From: CAZFHL01 sp964519145
Lineage (GTDB): Bacteria; Patescibacteriota; Minisyncoccia; Phycocordibacterales; WO2-35-19
Direction of reading: 5' to 3'
Length of the DNA: 64,000 nucleotides
Assembly: GCA_964519145.1 (NCBI GenBank)
Contig: CAZFHL010000001.1
Location: 9,385-73,384, forward strand
Shown here: positions 41,076 to 49,470 of the stretch, piece after piece
Layout: the number at the start of each line of letters is the position of its first letter
Numbering within the stretch: position 1 is the stretch's first letter
The notes under the pieces: generated by a model
Seen by the model: only the letters and a program-made list of their open reading frames with translations
Database searches by the model: none
What the model was told of the DNA's origin: nothing
Program-made: the position numbers and the translations under genes

Positions 41076-42851
41076 ATGGAAATTAGAAATATCGCAATTA
41101 TAGCTCACGTTGATCATGGCAAAACTACATTAACTGATGCTATTTTAAAACAAACAGGAGCAGTAGAAGATGGGGCTTCAATGGACTCAAACACGCTAGA
41201 AAAAGAGCGTGGTATTACTATTTATTCCAAAAATGCTTCTATTTTATACAAAGATAATAAAATCAATTTGGTTGACACTCCTGGGCATGCCGATTTTGGA
41301 TCTGAAGTAGAAAGAATTCTCCGTTCCATTGATTGTGTACTTTTAGTAGTAGATGCTCAAGAGGGTCCAATGCCACAAACAAGATTTGTCTTGAAAAAAT
41401 CTTTAGAAATAGGGCATAAGCCTATAGTCGTTTTAAATAAAATAGATAAACCCGCAGCCGACCCTAAAAAAGCTCATGATGAGATTTTTGAATTATTTTT
41501 TGATTTAGGAGCAACAGAAGAACAATTAAATTTCACTACTGTTTATGCTATTGGAAAAGATGGTGTGGCAATGAAAAATTTGGAAGATGAAAGAAAAGAT
41601 ATGTCTCCACTTTTAGATACAATTTTAGAAAAAGTTGCCCCAGCTAAAAATGATATAAATTTAGGACTTAGGGCTCAACCTTTCAATTTAGCTTATGACA
41701 ATTTTTTAGGGAGGCTCGCCATCATCCGTGTTTATGAAGGTGTCTTAAAAGATGGTCAAAAAGTTTTTGTTAAAAAAAGTGACGGCTCTATTTCTGAAAA
41801 TAAAATTACAAAAATATTTACATTTGAAGGTACAAAAAGAAAAGAAGTTTCAGAAGCTAGAGCAGGAGACATTGCTATTATTGCTGGACTTCCGGATATC
41901 TATATAGGAGACACTGTTTGTGATCAAAAAGAAACAGAAATTTTGCCAACTATAAAAGTAGATGAACCAACAATTGCTTTAAATTTTTTAGTAAACAATT
42001 CACCTTTTGGTGGTAGAGAGGGTAAATTTGTGACAAGCAGACAAATCAGAGAAAGGCTTGAAAAAGAGTTAGAAATAAATGTAGGTTTAAAAGTAGATTT
42101 CTTTGGTGATGATATGAAGGTTTATGGTAGAGGAGAACTTCATATTGCAATACTTCTTGAAAATATGAGGAGAGAAGGTTTTGAATTACAAGTTTCTCAA
42201 CCTCAAGTTATTATAAAAGATATAGATGGTGTAAAAAGTGAACCATTTGAAGAAATAACAATAGATATACCGATAGATATGCAAGGCACCGTTATAGAAA
42301 AACTAGGCAAAAGAGGAGCCCTAATGCTAAATATTAAACAAGATGAAAACAGAATGAGACTTGTTTTTGAAGGGCCAACTAGGGGATTGCTTGGCTATAG
42401 AAATCAATTTGTTGTAGATACAAAAGGGGAGGGTATATTTGCAAGCAGGGTGATTGGTTTTAAACCTTATGCAGGGGAAATTCAAAAAAAGCCAACAGGC
42501 TCTATGGTCTCTATGGCAAATGGAAAAGCTTTGGCTTTTGCTTTAGACAATTTGCAAACAAGAGGTACTTTATACATCAGCCCTACTACAGAAGTGTATG
42601 AGGGTATGGTCATAGGGGATACTGCAAAAGGCGATGATATGACAGTTAATCCAACAAAAGGTAAACAATTAACAAATATGAGAGCAAGCGGTAGTGATGA
42701 AAAGATTTATTTAGCTCCACCTATCCCTATTACTATAGAAAGTGGGCTTGAAATTATGTCTGAAGATGAATATTTAGAAATTACTCCAAAAAATGTAAGA
42801 CTGCGTAAAAAATATTTGACAGAATTAGAAAGAGCAAAATCTTCAAAATAA
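41076..42851 (+). CDS. typA: Ribosome-associated translational GTPase TypA/BipA
   Basis: A 591-aa GTPase of the EF-G superfamily linked to ribosome assembly and stress. G1 is AHVDHGKTTL (about 9-18), G2 lies in ERGITIYSKN, G3 is DTPGHADFG, G4 NKIDKP; then domain II, the EF-G-like domain III/V region and the TypA-specific C-terminus (ITPKNVRLRKKYL). The start is an ATG after an A-run with no Shine-Dalgarno site. Confidence 0.96.
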   Translation: MEIRNIAIIAHVDHGKTTLTDAILKQTGAVEDGASMDSNTLEKERGITIYSKNASILYKDNKINLVDTPGHADFGSEVERILRSIDCVLLVVDAQEGPMPQTRFVLKKSLEIGHKPIVVLNKIDKPAADPKKAHDEIFELFFDLGATEEQLNFTTVYAIGKDGVAMKNLEDERKDMSPLLDTILEKVAPAKNDINLGLRAQPFNLAYDNFLGRLAIIRVYEGVLKDGQKVFVKKSDGSISENKITKIFTFEGTKRKEVSEARAGDIAIIAGLPDIYIGDTVCDQKETEILPTIKVDEPTIALNFLVNNSPFGGREGKFVTSRQIRERLEKELEINVGLKVDFFGDDMKVYGRGELHIAILLENMRREGFELQVSQPQVIIKDIDGVKSEPFEEITIDIPIDMQGTVIEKLGKRGALMLNIKQDENRMRLVFEGPTRGLLGYRNQFVVDTKGEGIFASRVIGFKPYAGEIQKKPTGSMVSMANGKALAFALDNLQTRGTLYISPTTEVYEGMVIGDTAKGDDMTVNPTKGKQLTNMRASGSDEKIYLAPPIPITIESGLEIMSEDEYLEITPKNVRLRKKYLTELERAKSSK

Positions 42852-42892
42852 TTGATGGTAGTTTTTTGAAATAGGTTTAATATATAAATGAA

Positions 42893-42927
42893 AATGGAAA
42901 AAGCGGCGAGGAAATCCTCGCCGCTTT
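42893..42927 (-). terminator. Intrinsic terminator of the minus-strand gene pair
   Basis: AAAGCGGCGAGG/CCTCGCCGCTTT stem with a 4-nt loop. On the minus strand it is followed by a T-rich tail, and on the plus strand it also closes typA. Confidence 0.85.
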
Positions 42928-42944
42928 CAATGAGCACCCTATTG

Positions 42945-43304
42945 TTATCGGGAAATAGGGATTGCTGGGTTCGCGAATTCTGGCATTTGTGGCATCTTTT
43001 CGACTTTTCCGCCATGTTCTTCCAACACCGCGTAAGCAGCGGCTGATAGCTCCATGAACTCCGTGCACATTTCTGGGGATAAATCCTCCCCATAAATTAT
43101 GAATTCACCAAAATTCAATTCATAGAAGACGTGTCCAAGTGTCAGGATAACCAATCTTCCATTGTGATTTTGGAGTTCCATCATCCTGAGGAATCTGACC
43201 ATCAACTTGAATCGGGCAGGAAATCTACCCATCTCCTCAGCACACTTCTCTAGTGTGTACATAAAGGAAATAATAACCCTTTTTTCTTCTTTTGCAAGAT
43301 CCAT
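42945..43304 (-). CDS. Unrecognised protein, GC-richer than neighbours
   Basis: A 119-aa, mainly helical, acidic protein (MYTLEKCAEEMGRFPARFKLM; EFMELSAAAYAVLEEHGG). No family recognised. GGAGA lies just before the ATG. It is second in a two-gene minus-strand operon, 24 nt after the upstream gene, and has a strong terminator. Base composition is clearly GC-richer than the housekeeping genes around it, which may point to transfer. Confidence 0.6.
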   Translation of the reverse strand: MDLAKEEKRVIISFMYTLEKCAEEMGRFPARFKLMVRFLRMMELQNHNGRLVILTLGHVFYELNFGEFIIYGEDLSPEMCTEFMELSAAAYAVLEEHGGKVEKMPQMPEFANPAIPISR

Positions 43305-43328
43305 TCCATTCTCCTTTTTGTTGTGAAA

Positions 43329-43601
43329 TTACTGAAGACTTTTCTGTAAATCCCGCAGGACGCGACAGGCTTTGTCATCATCCCACATCAACCTGATGGC
43401 GCTATCAAGCTTCTCAAAGTCTTGATATGTGAATTCTCCTTTACACCATAGAGAAAGACGTACAGTCTCTGCAGTTGAGAGATCTGATCGTAAATCACCC
43501 CTTCTAAAACAAACCTCTCTTGCTGTCTGCCGGACTTTATTTATCACGGCAATCTGGCAGATTGTTAGTTTGGGGTTAACCCAGTTCTTTCGTTTTTGCA
43601 T
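43329..43601 (-). CDS. Unrecognised small protein, GC-richer than neighbours
   Basis: A 90-aa basic protein; the middle (TICQIAVINKVRQTAREVC) could be a helix-turn-helix, but this is weak. It ends 24 nt before the start of the next gene, forming an operon. Only a weak ribosome-binding site (AAAAAG) precedes the ATG, so the start is less certain. Confidence 0.5.
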   Translation of the reverse strand: MQKRKNWVNPKLTICQIAVINKVRQTAREVCFRRGDLRSDLSTAETVRLSLWCKGEFTYQDFEKLDSAIRLMWDDDKACRVLRDLQKSLQ

Positions 43602-43685
43602 ATCTTTTTAAATACTAACATCTTTACAGAAAAAAGTCAAGAGTAGCTTAAAACCTATCAAAATAAGGGTATTTTTGGAAAATAT

Positions 43686-44435
43686 TTATTTATAAAAGAG
43701 TGCTTCAATACCGTCCCAGAAACCATCTTTATCGCTGTCTTTGATTTTTGTATCTGTTTTTATACACTCACTACCTTGGCTAGAGGAAAGACATTCTTCT
43801 AAATAATCCTCTTTTCCATCTTCATCTATATCTTTTGTATAAGTATTTAATCTATCTTTTAACTCTTCAATACTGGCTGTGCTTTTGGTAACGACAGATC
43901 CTTTTGCATGGTTAAAACTTAAAACTTTTATTTCTTTATCTATAACAAAATAAATCATTCCTCTACTTTTACTTATCATTGATTCGTTTTCTTCAAATTT
44001 AAAATCGGTCGTTAATATGATTTGTTTATCATCTTGCCAAACATATTTGAAATCTGATTTTTTCAATTCTTTTCCAATAAAATAAACGGCATCCATTCTT
44101 TCAAAACATTCTTTTTCTTTTGATTTGTCTTTGCAAATTTCTGATACTTGATAAGAAATTTTTGATAAGTTTTTGATATCATGATTTTTGGCAAAATCTA
44201 AATATTTTTCTAATACAATCCAAGCTTTATCTTTTATTGCCAATTCCTCTGTGTTTTGTTTTGGCAAACTATTTGTTTCTTGAATATTTGGATTTTGTAT
44301 TTCGTCTTGTTTTATTACATTGTCTGTATTTTGAACAACCTCCATTCTTTGAGGTGAATTATTTGTGTATTTTATATAGATGCTAAATAAGGCAATAACA
44401 AGAATGATAAATATAAAAATATTTTTTTTAGTCAT
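43686..44435 (-). CDS. Membrane-anchored protein with Asp-rich calcium-binding-like motifs
   Basis: A 249-aa protein. Residues 5-22 are a hydrophobic signal anchor, then an Asn/Gln/Thr-rich linker (about 25-65), a globular region, and at the C-terminus two Asp-rich loops (DIDEDGKED and DSDKDGFWD, about 208-242) that resemble EF-hand or thrombospondin type 3 calcium loops. It is likely exposed outside the membrane. Such Asp-rich tails are frequent in surface proteins of these bacteria. The specific role is unknown. Confidence 0.7.
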   Translation of the reverse strand: MTKKNIFIFIILVIALFSIYIKYTNNSPQRMEVVQNTDNVIKQDEIQNPNIQETNSLPKQNTEELAIKDKAWIVLEKYLDFAKNHDIKNLSKISYQVSEICKDKSKEKECFERMDAVYFIGKELKKSDFKYVWQDDKQIILTTDFKFEENESMISKSRGMIYFVIDKEIKVLSFNHAKGSVVTKSTASIEELKDRLNTYTKDIDEDGKEDYLEECLSSSQGSECIKTDTKIKDSDKDGFWDGIEALFYK

Positions 44436-44476
44436 ATTTTATATGATAGTATATAAATATTAAAAAACCAAATAAA

Positions 44477-45103
44477 ATGAAAGAAGAAATATCTAAAGTA
44501 TTAAATAAAAAAGAATTGAGCATAGTCCAAAAATTGAATACTCCAATTAAGGTACAAGATTTTTTAGATGAAATACCTTTCAATAAAGAAGAAAATGGAG
44601 AGACGTATTATTCTCCAAGAAAAATGATTTTAAATAACAAAGCTCATTGTTTTGAAGGAGCTTTATTTGCAACCCTGTGTCTTTCTTTTCACAACATTAA
44701 AAGTTTTTTGATTGATTTGAAAGTGAAAAATATTAAAAAAGATTCTGATCATATTGTTTGTGTATACGAATTAAATGGCTTTTTGGGGGCTATTAGTAAA
44801 ACTAACCATTCTGTTTTAAGGTGGCGAGATCCTGTTTACAAAAATACAAGAGAATTGGTGATGTCATATTTTAATGAATATTTTTTAGATTCAGGTGAAA
44901 AGACTTTAGATTCTTATTCTGTTTCTTTTAATATTTTTAAATATTTTGATTTTGACTGGATAGATGAAATAAAAAATTTAAATAGTGTGGCAGAAAAAAT
45001 AGATGATATAAAACATATTAAAATAATTCCAGAAGTAAATAAAAAATTTGTAAGAAAGGCTACAGATGTAGAAATAAAGGGGGCTTCTGTTAAAGAGTAT
45101 TGA
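44477..45103 (+). CDS. Transglutaminase-like-fold protein, putative
   Basis: A 208-aa protein. AHCFEGALFATLCL (about 57-70) and the later KDSDHIVCVYE (about 91-101) place a Cys and a His with the spacing and context of transglutaminase/papain-like folds; an Asp or Asn partner is not obvious. It could be a peptidase or an inactive relative. It starts about 40 nt from the divergent membrane-anchored gene. Confidence 0.5.
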   Translation: MKEEISKVLNKKELSIVQKLNTPIKVQDFLDEIPFNKEENGETYYSPRKMILNNKAHCFEGALFATLCLSFHNIKSFLIDLKVKNIKKDSDHIVCVYELNGFLGAISKTNHSVLRWRDPVYKNTRELVMSYFNEYFLDSGEKTLDSYSVSFNIFKYFDFDWIDEIKNLNSVAEKIDDIKHIKIIPEVNKKFVRKATDVEIKGASVKEY

Positions 45104-45218
45104 TATAAATAATTGTATAGATATGATCTAGAAGTTATTCATATTTTTAGACTTGATTTGTTTTTATCGTAGGTGTATATATATTGTAGAAGTAGTAAAT
45201 TCCTCAAAGGAGTATTGC

Positions 45219-45569
45219 TTGAAAAAAGTCTGTTCAAAAAGGGAGAAAAACCATCGAAAATCAGATGGTATTAGGGTGGAGAAAATAGACAGTCAAGTTG
45301 CAAAATATCTTTTACATGGTGGTATGCAATTTTATTGTGACACTTTTGTAAAAGATGAAAAATTGAGGGATGAAATTTTAGATCAAATCAGGCTTAGATT
45401 TGGTTGTAAGGATCCACAAATTCTTTTCTATAATAAATCTTTTACTAGAAACGAAGTAGGACAATCTTTTTATTTTTTTCGGATTTCATTGCCAAATCCA
45501 AACAAAGGCTATCATAATATGAGGATTCAATTTCGTGAGAAGATTAAAATAAACACTAAGGTGAGGTAA
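45219..45569 (+). CDS. Unrecognised small protein with a TTG start
   Basis: The start is a TTG at 45219, chosen because AAAGGAG lies 6 nt upstream and no ATG or GTG sits at a comparable place. The 116-aa product is basic at the N-terminus (KKVCSKREKNHRKSDGIRVE), with a central DEKLRDEILDQIRLRFG helix. No family recognised. A terminator follows. Confidence 0.65.
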   Translation: MKKVCSKREKNHRKSDGIRVEKIDSQVAKYLLHGGMQFYCDTFVKDEKLRDEILDQIRLRFGCKDPQILFYNKSFTRNEVGQSFYFFRISLPNPNKGYHNMRIQFREKIKINTKVR

Positions 45570-45602
45570 TTCATAAGAAAGTGAGGTGATCCAGTTCTAG
45601 CA

Positions 45603-45634
45603 AACCCCTGCTGGTTTTCCACAGGGGTTTTTGC
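45603..45634 (+). terminator. Intrinsic terminator
   Basis: AACCCCTG/CAGGGGTT stem and T-run. Confidence 0.85.
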
Positions 45635-45700
45635 TTGACTCTATTTTTATTTAGGTGTATAAATTTTATAGTTAGTAAATTTCTGCATCGAAGGAGATTT

Positions 45701-45895
45701 ATGTTATCGGTTTGCAGATCAAACGGGTTGTTTTATCGAAGAGACCCAAGACCACTCGTCCCACCTGCTCGCCTTGTAATACAGGGTGAGTACAAGGAGA
45801 AAGTTTCTCTTGTTGAAAATAGACAAGAGAGAAAAGTCGTAGAAAGCCCTCAAGATGTTGCAAGGAGGCAATTTCAAGAACTTTTCTCAAGTTAG
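45701..45895 (+). CDS. Unrecognised small protein
   Basis: A 64-aa, Arg-rich protein. The ATG at 45701 follows GAAGGAG with good spacing, so the in-frame extension to 45635 is not used. No domain recognised; the C-terminus (DVARRQFQELFSS) looks helical. It has its own terminator. Confidence 0.65.
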   Translation: MLSVCRSNGLFYRRDPRPLVPPARLVIQGEYKEKVSLVENRQERKVVESPQDVARRQFQELFSS

Positions 45896-45900
45896 AATTT

Positions 45901-45936
45901 AAAATTGCTCTGTTATTAAAACAGGGCAATTTTCAT
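45901..45936 (+). terminator. Intrinsic terminator
   Basis: AAAATTGCTCTGT/ACAGGGCAATTTT stem with a T-rich tail. Confidence 0.85.
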
Positions 45937-45996
45937 TTGACTTATGTTTATTGTGTAGTATTATATTTTAAGGCAAATAAAGAAGGAGGTTTTTGA

Positions 45997-46443
45997 ATGG
46001 TTTTAAACAGAAGAGAGAATGTAAATAGGTCAAATATTTTGAAGGTATTGATGAGAGAATTAAGACTCGCTACAGGTATTTCTCTTGATAAAGTGGCGGA
46101 TACATTTGGTGTGTCACGAGAAGCAGATCTTGTTGATATTGCAGTGGCTGTGAGAGTTCAAGAAGTAAATCTTCTTTTAGCGGCACAAAATGAACAAAAA
46201 ATTAGAAGTATTCGTTTTGCTTTAGAAAATGTTAAGGAAGGAAATTTTGGCACATGCCTTGTTTGTGAAGAGCCTATTTCACAAGCAAGATTGAATGCTG
46301 TTCCTTGGGCAGTAAGGTGTGTTTCTTGTGAAGAATCTAGAAATTCAGAATCCGGAAATGATCATTTCAATTTTGATAACAAGGATAGTCTATCGGCTCT
46401 TGTAGATCTTTATATGGAAGATGGGCAACAGATGGCTGTTTAA
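45997..46443 (+). CDS. DksA/TraR-type zinc-finger protein
   Basis: A 148-aa protein. The C-terminal half has CLVCEEPISQARLNAVPWAVRCVSCEE split as two CxxC knuckles (about 87-113), the C4 zinc finger of DksA/TraR proteins, preceded by a helical region ending LENVKEGNFGTC as in that family. DksA relatives bind RNA polymerase; whether this one responds to ppGpp is unknown. AAGGAGG precedes the ATG. Confidence 0.8.
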   Translation: MVLNRRENVNRSNILKVLMRELRLATGISLDKVADTFGVSREADLVDIAVAVRVQEVNLLLAAQNEQKIRSIRFALENVKEGNFGTCLVCEEPISQARLNAVPWAVRCVSCEESRNSESGNDHFNFDNKDSLSALVDLYMEDGQQMAV

Positions 46444-46469
46444 TCACTATAATATTCTATGGTAATTTT

Positions 46470-46500
46470 TAAAAATGGGTGCAAATGCACCCATTTTTTG
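46470..46500 (+). terminator. Intrinsic terminator
   Basis: AAAAATGGGTGCA/TGCACCCATTTTT stem with a 2-nt spacer and T-run. Confidence 0.9.
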
Positions 46501-46534
46501 TTATAATATTTTTATTAAGAGTTTAATATATTTT

Positions 46535-46768
46535 ATGGGTATTAAAGATTTTTTTGTAAGAAAAATGATAGAAAGTAAAATGAAGGATGTACCAGCAGAG
46601 CAAAGAGAAATGCTCATGTCTGCTTTAGAGAGTAATCCTGATTTTTTTATGAAAATCGCAGAGGAAATTGAAATGGAAACTAAAAAAGGTAGAGATCAAA
46701 TGACTGTAGCAATGGAAGTTATGAATAAACACAAAGATCAATTGCAAAAAATATTGATCCCAAAATAA
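46535..46768 (+). CDS. Small helical protein of unknown function
   Basis: Start taken at the ATG at 46535, after the terminator at 46470-46500. The 77-aa product is highly charged and helical (KMIESKMKDVPAEQREMLMSAL; EEIEMETKKGRDQM). No family name recognised. It is followed 3 nt later by a flavodoxin-fold oxidoreductase, so the two share a transcript. Confidence 0.6.
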   Translation: MGIKDFFVRKMIESKMKDVPAEQREMLMSALESNPDFFMKIAEEIEMETKKGRDQMTVAMEVMNKHKDQLQKILIPK

Positions 46769-46771
46769 TAT

Positions 46772-47344
46772 ATGAAGAAAATATTTATATTGATAGGGCA
46801 TCCTGATAAAATAAGTTTCAACAAAGAGCTTGCCGAATTTTATGCAAAAGGAGCTTTAAGTCAAAAAAATGAAGTAAGAATAAAATCTTTAGCTGATTTG
46901 TCTTTCGATCCAATTCTACATAGAGGTTATAGAGAAATACAAGAATTAGAAAAAGATTTGGTAGATGTACAAGAAGATATAAAATGGTGCGATCATTTTG
47001 TCGTCGTATACCCATCTTGGTGGTCTACTATGCCGGCTTTGCTCAAAGGATTTTTTGATCGTATTTGGTTGCCAAATTTTGCTTTTAAATTTCATCCAAA
47101 TGGTTTGTGGTGGCAAGGTTTGTTTAAGGGTAAAACTGCAAGGGTTTTTGTGACATCAGATGCGCACCCTCTTTTCACTAGGATTATTTTTGGAGATACA
47201 ACAAACGAAATACGCAAAGGTATTTTGTGGTTTTCTGGATTTAGTGTCAGTGTAAAAAAAATAGGCCCATTAAAAAGAATTTCAGAAAATAAAAAAGAAA
47301 AATGGAGAAATAAAATGTATAAATGGGGTCAAAAAAATTATTAA
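46772..47344 (+). CDS. NAD(P)H:quinone oxidoreductase family protein (flavodoxin-like fold)
   Basis: A 190-aa FMN/FAD-binding reductase of the NQO/KefF type. LIGHPDKISFNKELAEFYA near the N-terminus is the phosphate-binding region, and FVVVYPSWWSTMPALLKGFFDR (read in two parts around the WW) is the family signature. It probably reduces quinones or similar compounds by two electrons. It is followed by a TrmB-like regulator 21 nt downstream. Confidence 0.88.
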   Translation: MKKIFILIGHPDKISFNKELAEFYAKGALSQKNEVRIKSLADLSFDPILHRGYREIQELEKDLVDVQEDIKWCDHFVVVYPSWWSTMPALLKGFFDRIWLPNFAFKFHPNGLWWQGLFKGKTARVFVTSDAHPLFTRIIFGDTTNEIRKGILWFSGFSVSVKKIGPLKRISENKKEKWRNKMYKWGQKNY

Positions 47345-47365
47345 TTATTTAAGTAATATTTATTT

Positions 47366-48130
47366 ATGTTAGAAAAATATTTACAAGAAATAGGATTAAG
47401 CGACAAAGAGGCAAGTGTTTATTTGAGTTTACTTTCTGTTGAAAGAGCTTCTGTAATAGAATTATCAAAAAAAACAAAAATTAAAAGAACTACTATTTAT
47501 GTCATAATAGATTCTTTGGCAAAAAAAGGTTTAGTGAGTGAAATAGTAGTTGGCAAAAAAACTCAATATTATGCAGAGTCTCCTGAAAGACTTGAAACAT
47601 TTTTAGATAAACAAAGATTTGCTTTAGAAGAATCAAGAAAAGTCTTGAAAGAAATGATTCCCCAAATAAAAAGTGTTCAAAGGGAAGGTGGAGAAAAGCC
47701 TGTAGTCAAGTATTTTGAAGGCAGAGAAGGTATCATAAGTACTTTAGAAGATTTTTTTAGAAATCCTGATGGGGATGGGGACATGACTTATCTTATTTAT
47801 CCTAAAGATTTGCTCGAAGATATTTTTACAGAAGCTGAAAGAAATAAATATAGAGAAATGAGGGTGGGTAAAAATATTAAATCTAAAGTTTTTTATACAT
47901 CCGAAAAAAGTGAAAGACCGAGCGATAGTACAGGAGAGAGGATAAAAATTGATGGCAAAAAATATCCCATAACTTGTGATTTTTCTATTTATAAAGATAG
48001 GGTTCGTATAAATATTTTAGGTAAAAAACTTTCTGGCATTTTTATCCGTAGTCAAGATTTGGCAGATACTCTAAAAAGCATTTTCAATTTGGCTTTTGAT
48101 GGTATAAAGGATAAAAATAATATAAATTAA
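47366..48130 (+). CDS. TrmB-like transcriptional regulator
   Basis: A 254-aa protein with an N-terminal winged helix typical of TrmB (LQEIGLSDKEASVYLSLL, about 6-23; recognition helix KRTTIYVIIDSLAKKGLV, about 43-60) and a C-terminal sensor region (about 105-250) of unknown ligand. TrmB proteins are common in archaea and Patescibacteria. It is likely co-transcribed with the oxidoreductase. Confidence 0.85.
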   Translation: MLEKYLQEIGLSDKEASVYLSLLSVERASVIELSKKTKIKRTTIYVIIDSLAKKGLVSEIVVGKKTQYYAESPERLETFLDKQRFALEESRKVLKEMIPQIKSVQREGGEKPVVKYFEGREGIISTLEDFFRNPDGDGDMTYLIYPKDLLEDIFTEAERNKYREMRVGKNIKSKVFYTSEKSERPSDSTGERIKIDGKKYPITCDFSIYKDRVRINILGKKLSGIFIRSQDLADTLKSIFNLAFDGIKDKNNIN

Positions 48131-48174
48131 AAAGGTATAATCTCTACACTTTTTTAAGTGAGTAGAATAAATTT

Positions 48175-48305
48175 ATTACATAACATTTTCTCGGGTACCA
48201 GTATTCATGTGCACGGATATTTTGTTGGTACAAAATTCCTCGTGCTCGCTCCGTCGAGACTCGCAAGGCACATGAATACTGGTACCACTCAACATGTTAT
48301 GTAAT
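48175..48305 (+). repeat. Seven-copy hairpin element, copy F (subfamily II)
   Basis: ATTACATAACAT/ATGTTATGTAAT outer arms and GGTACCAGTATTCATGTGC with its complement as inner arms; core on the plus strand, nearly identical to copy E. Located after the TrmB-like gene. Confidence 0.88.
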
Positions 48306-48327
48306 ATATTAGAGATATCCTCTTTTT

Positions 48328-48530
48328 ATAAAATACGAAAGCCCGGTACGCTTCGCGTACCGGGCTACCAGAGAATTTTTTAAAAACTTTCCCTGGGCTA
48401 ACTTAAGAGGATATCAACCATGATGTCCTCCTTTCTGAAGTGGGTGTTTCGTTGATATCAGGTCTCTTTGCTAGAAAACATGTATTAAAAGCAAAGAATA
48501 CCGCATATCAGCTAAACCTCTCCCAGTTCA
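48328..48530 (-). ncRNA. Candidate minus-strand structured RNA with a 7-codon ORF
   Basis: A near-perfect promoter and an intrinsic terminator bound about 200 nt. Inside are CTTTGCT/AGCAAAG, GATATCAAC/GTTGATATC and a CCAGGGAA/TTCTCTGG stem. AAAGGAGG sits 5 nt before an ATG at 48429-48427 that opens MVDILLS and then stops at 48406. It may be an independent small RNA, a small-protein mRNA or a leader. No downstream gene on the minus strand is near. Confidence 0.6.
48340..48366 (-). terminator. Intrinsic terminator of the minus-strand RNA
   Basis: A 12-bp stem (AGCCCGGTACGC/GCGTACCGGGCT) with a short GAA loop, followed on the minus strand by TTTCGTATTTT. Confidence 0.85.
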
Positions 48531-48536
48531 TCATAA

Positions 48537-48565
48537 AGTATATCATATATTGACTAAGCTGTCAA
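48537..48565 (-). promoter_or_regulatory. Strong promoter of the minus-strand RNA
   Basis: TTGACA (48565-48560) and TATACT (48542-48537) with 17-bp spacing on the minus strand. Confidence 0.8.
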
Positions 48566-48721
48566 ATTATTGGTTAAATAAAATTCCGTATAGTAATACA
48601 ATTTTTCTATTTTATGTCTATATTCTATGACATTAAATTTAAAACCATTTCTAAAATACATTGAAAAATATAGGTAATTTTGAATTTAAGAAAATGAAAT
48701 GCTCTGTTGTGTCAAAAATGC

Positions 48722-48750
48722 TTGACAAATATATTGCTTTGGTATATACT
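48722..48750 (+). promoter_or_regulatory. Strong promoter of the GC-rich structured island
   Basis: TTGACA at 48722-48727 and TATACT at 48745-48750, 17-bp spacing. It fires away from the minus-strand RNA promoter. Confidence 0.8.
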
Positions 48751-48774
48751 ATATCCAGAATCAATAAACAAAAC

Positions 48775-49190
48775 GGAGTAGTTTCTACTCCCTCTTTTGG
48801 TCTCATCCCAGAAAATTTCGATGAGACCGTAAGAGGGGAGTTGAAAGAGGATGAAGCCTAGACCAATATGAGCGAAATGCTTGTGGCCCTCCAACTCCCC
48901 GCTCTTTTAAAAACCGAAGCAATTCGGTTTCCATCAAAGCAAGTTTACTCAAGTTTGTTTTGATGGGAGTAATCCCGAAGTCGAAAGGAGGCAAATGACA
49001 TATTTGCCGAGAGAGCACAGCGCCTTTGTGGCGCAAGATGGGACAATCGTCCTACCGTTTGAAGCCAACGGTGGCTTCGACGCAGACAGGTTGTTCCCGT
49101 TTTTGGCGGTGATTGACGATTGGTTTTCAGAGGAGGAAACCGTGAAATAAAGCCAGTCGTGTGCGGGGCAAGAGGAGGTTTGTCCCGCAC
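48775..49190 (+). ncRNA. Array of consecutive hairpins, leader and coding
   Basis: Perfect stems in series: 48775-48791, 48799-48828 (9 bp), 48835-48900 (9 bp), 48911-48930 (8 bp, GCAA loop), 48931-48966 (8 bp), 48965-48976 (4 bp, GTAA loop), 48990-49008 (7 bp, covering the start codon), 49020-49034, 49041-49052, 49061-49078 (6 bp), 49122-49141 and 49161-49190 (11 bp with one G-U). The stem at 48835-48900 is followed by a T-run and may be an attenuator. A 31-codon frame (48868-48960) in the leader lacks a ribosome-binding site. Confidence 0.65.
48995..49150 (+). CDS. 51-residue acidic small protein in the structured island
   Basis: ATG at 48995 with AAAGGAGG 4 nt upstream; TAA at 49148. The product starts MTYLPREHSAFVAQDG and ends DDWFSEEETVK, acidic and Phe-rich. 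No family recognised. The start codon lies within a 7-bp hairpin (GGCAAAT/ATTTGCC) whose 5' arm includes the last G of the ribosome-binding site, so translation may be structure-controlled. Composition is much GC-richer than most of the window and resembles the DGR target gene. Confidence 0.6.
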   Translation: MTYLPREHSAFVAQDGTIVLPFEANGGFDADRLFPFLAVIDDWFSEEETVK

Positions 49191-49325
49191 CTCATATTAG
49201 AATCAGATGTCTATGGTTTTGATAAGAGGTTATAAGTTAGCAGAGATTTTTGAAATAATTCTGAGTTCTAAAATGAACTTTAATGAAATGCTTCAAAAGT
49301 CTTTCTATAATAAAATCTTAATACT

Positions 49326-49366
49326 AAAACACAAAAGATGCCCAAAGCATCTTTTGTGTTTTAATA
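49326..49366 (+). terminator. Intrinsic terminator
   Basis: A 16-bp stem with GATGC/GCATC at the tip and A/T tracts. The rest of 49151-49470 holds no supported gene; a frame from 49207 runs across this terminator and is rejected. Confidence 0.85.
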
Positions 49367-49470
49367 AAAATGTAATATTTTCTATACAATATTTTTAAAT
49401 AAATAATAGTTGACTTTTTAACTTTACTATTTTAGTCTTTTTTTAGTTAGTTCGTTGAAAAGGAGTGTGT

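Noticed and set aside
49207..49398. 63-codon frame after the structured island
   Set aside because: It reads through a strong intrinsic terminator (49326-49366) and has no start signal.
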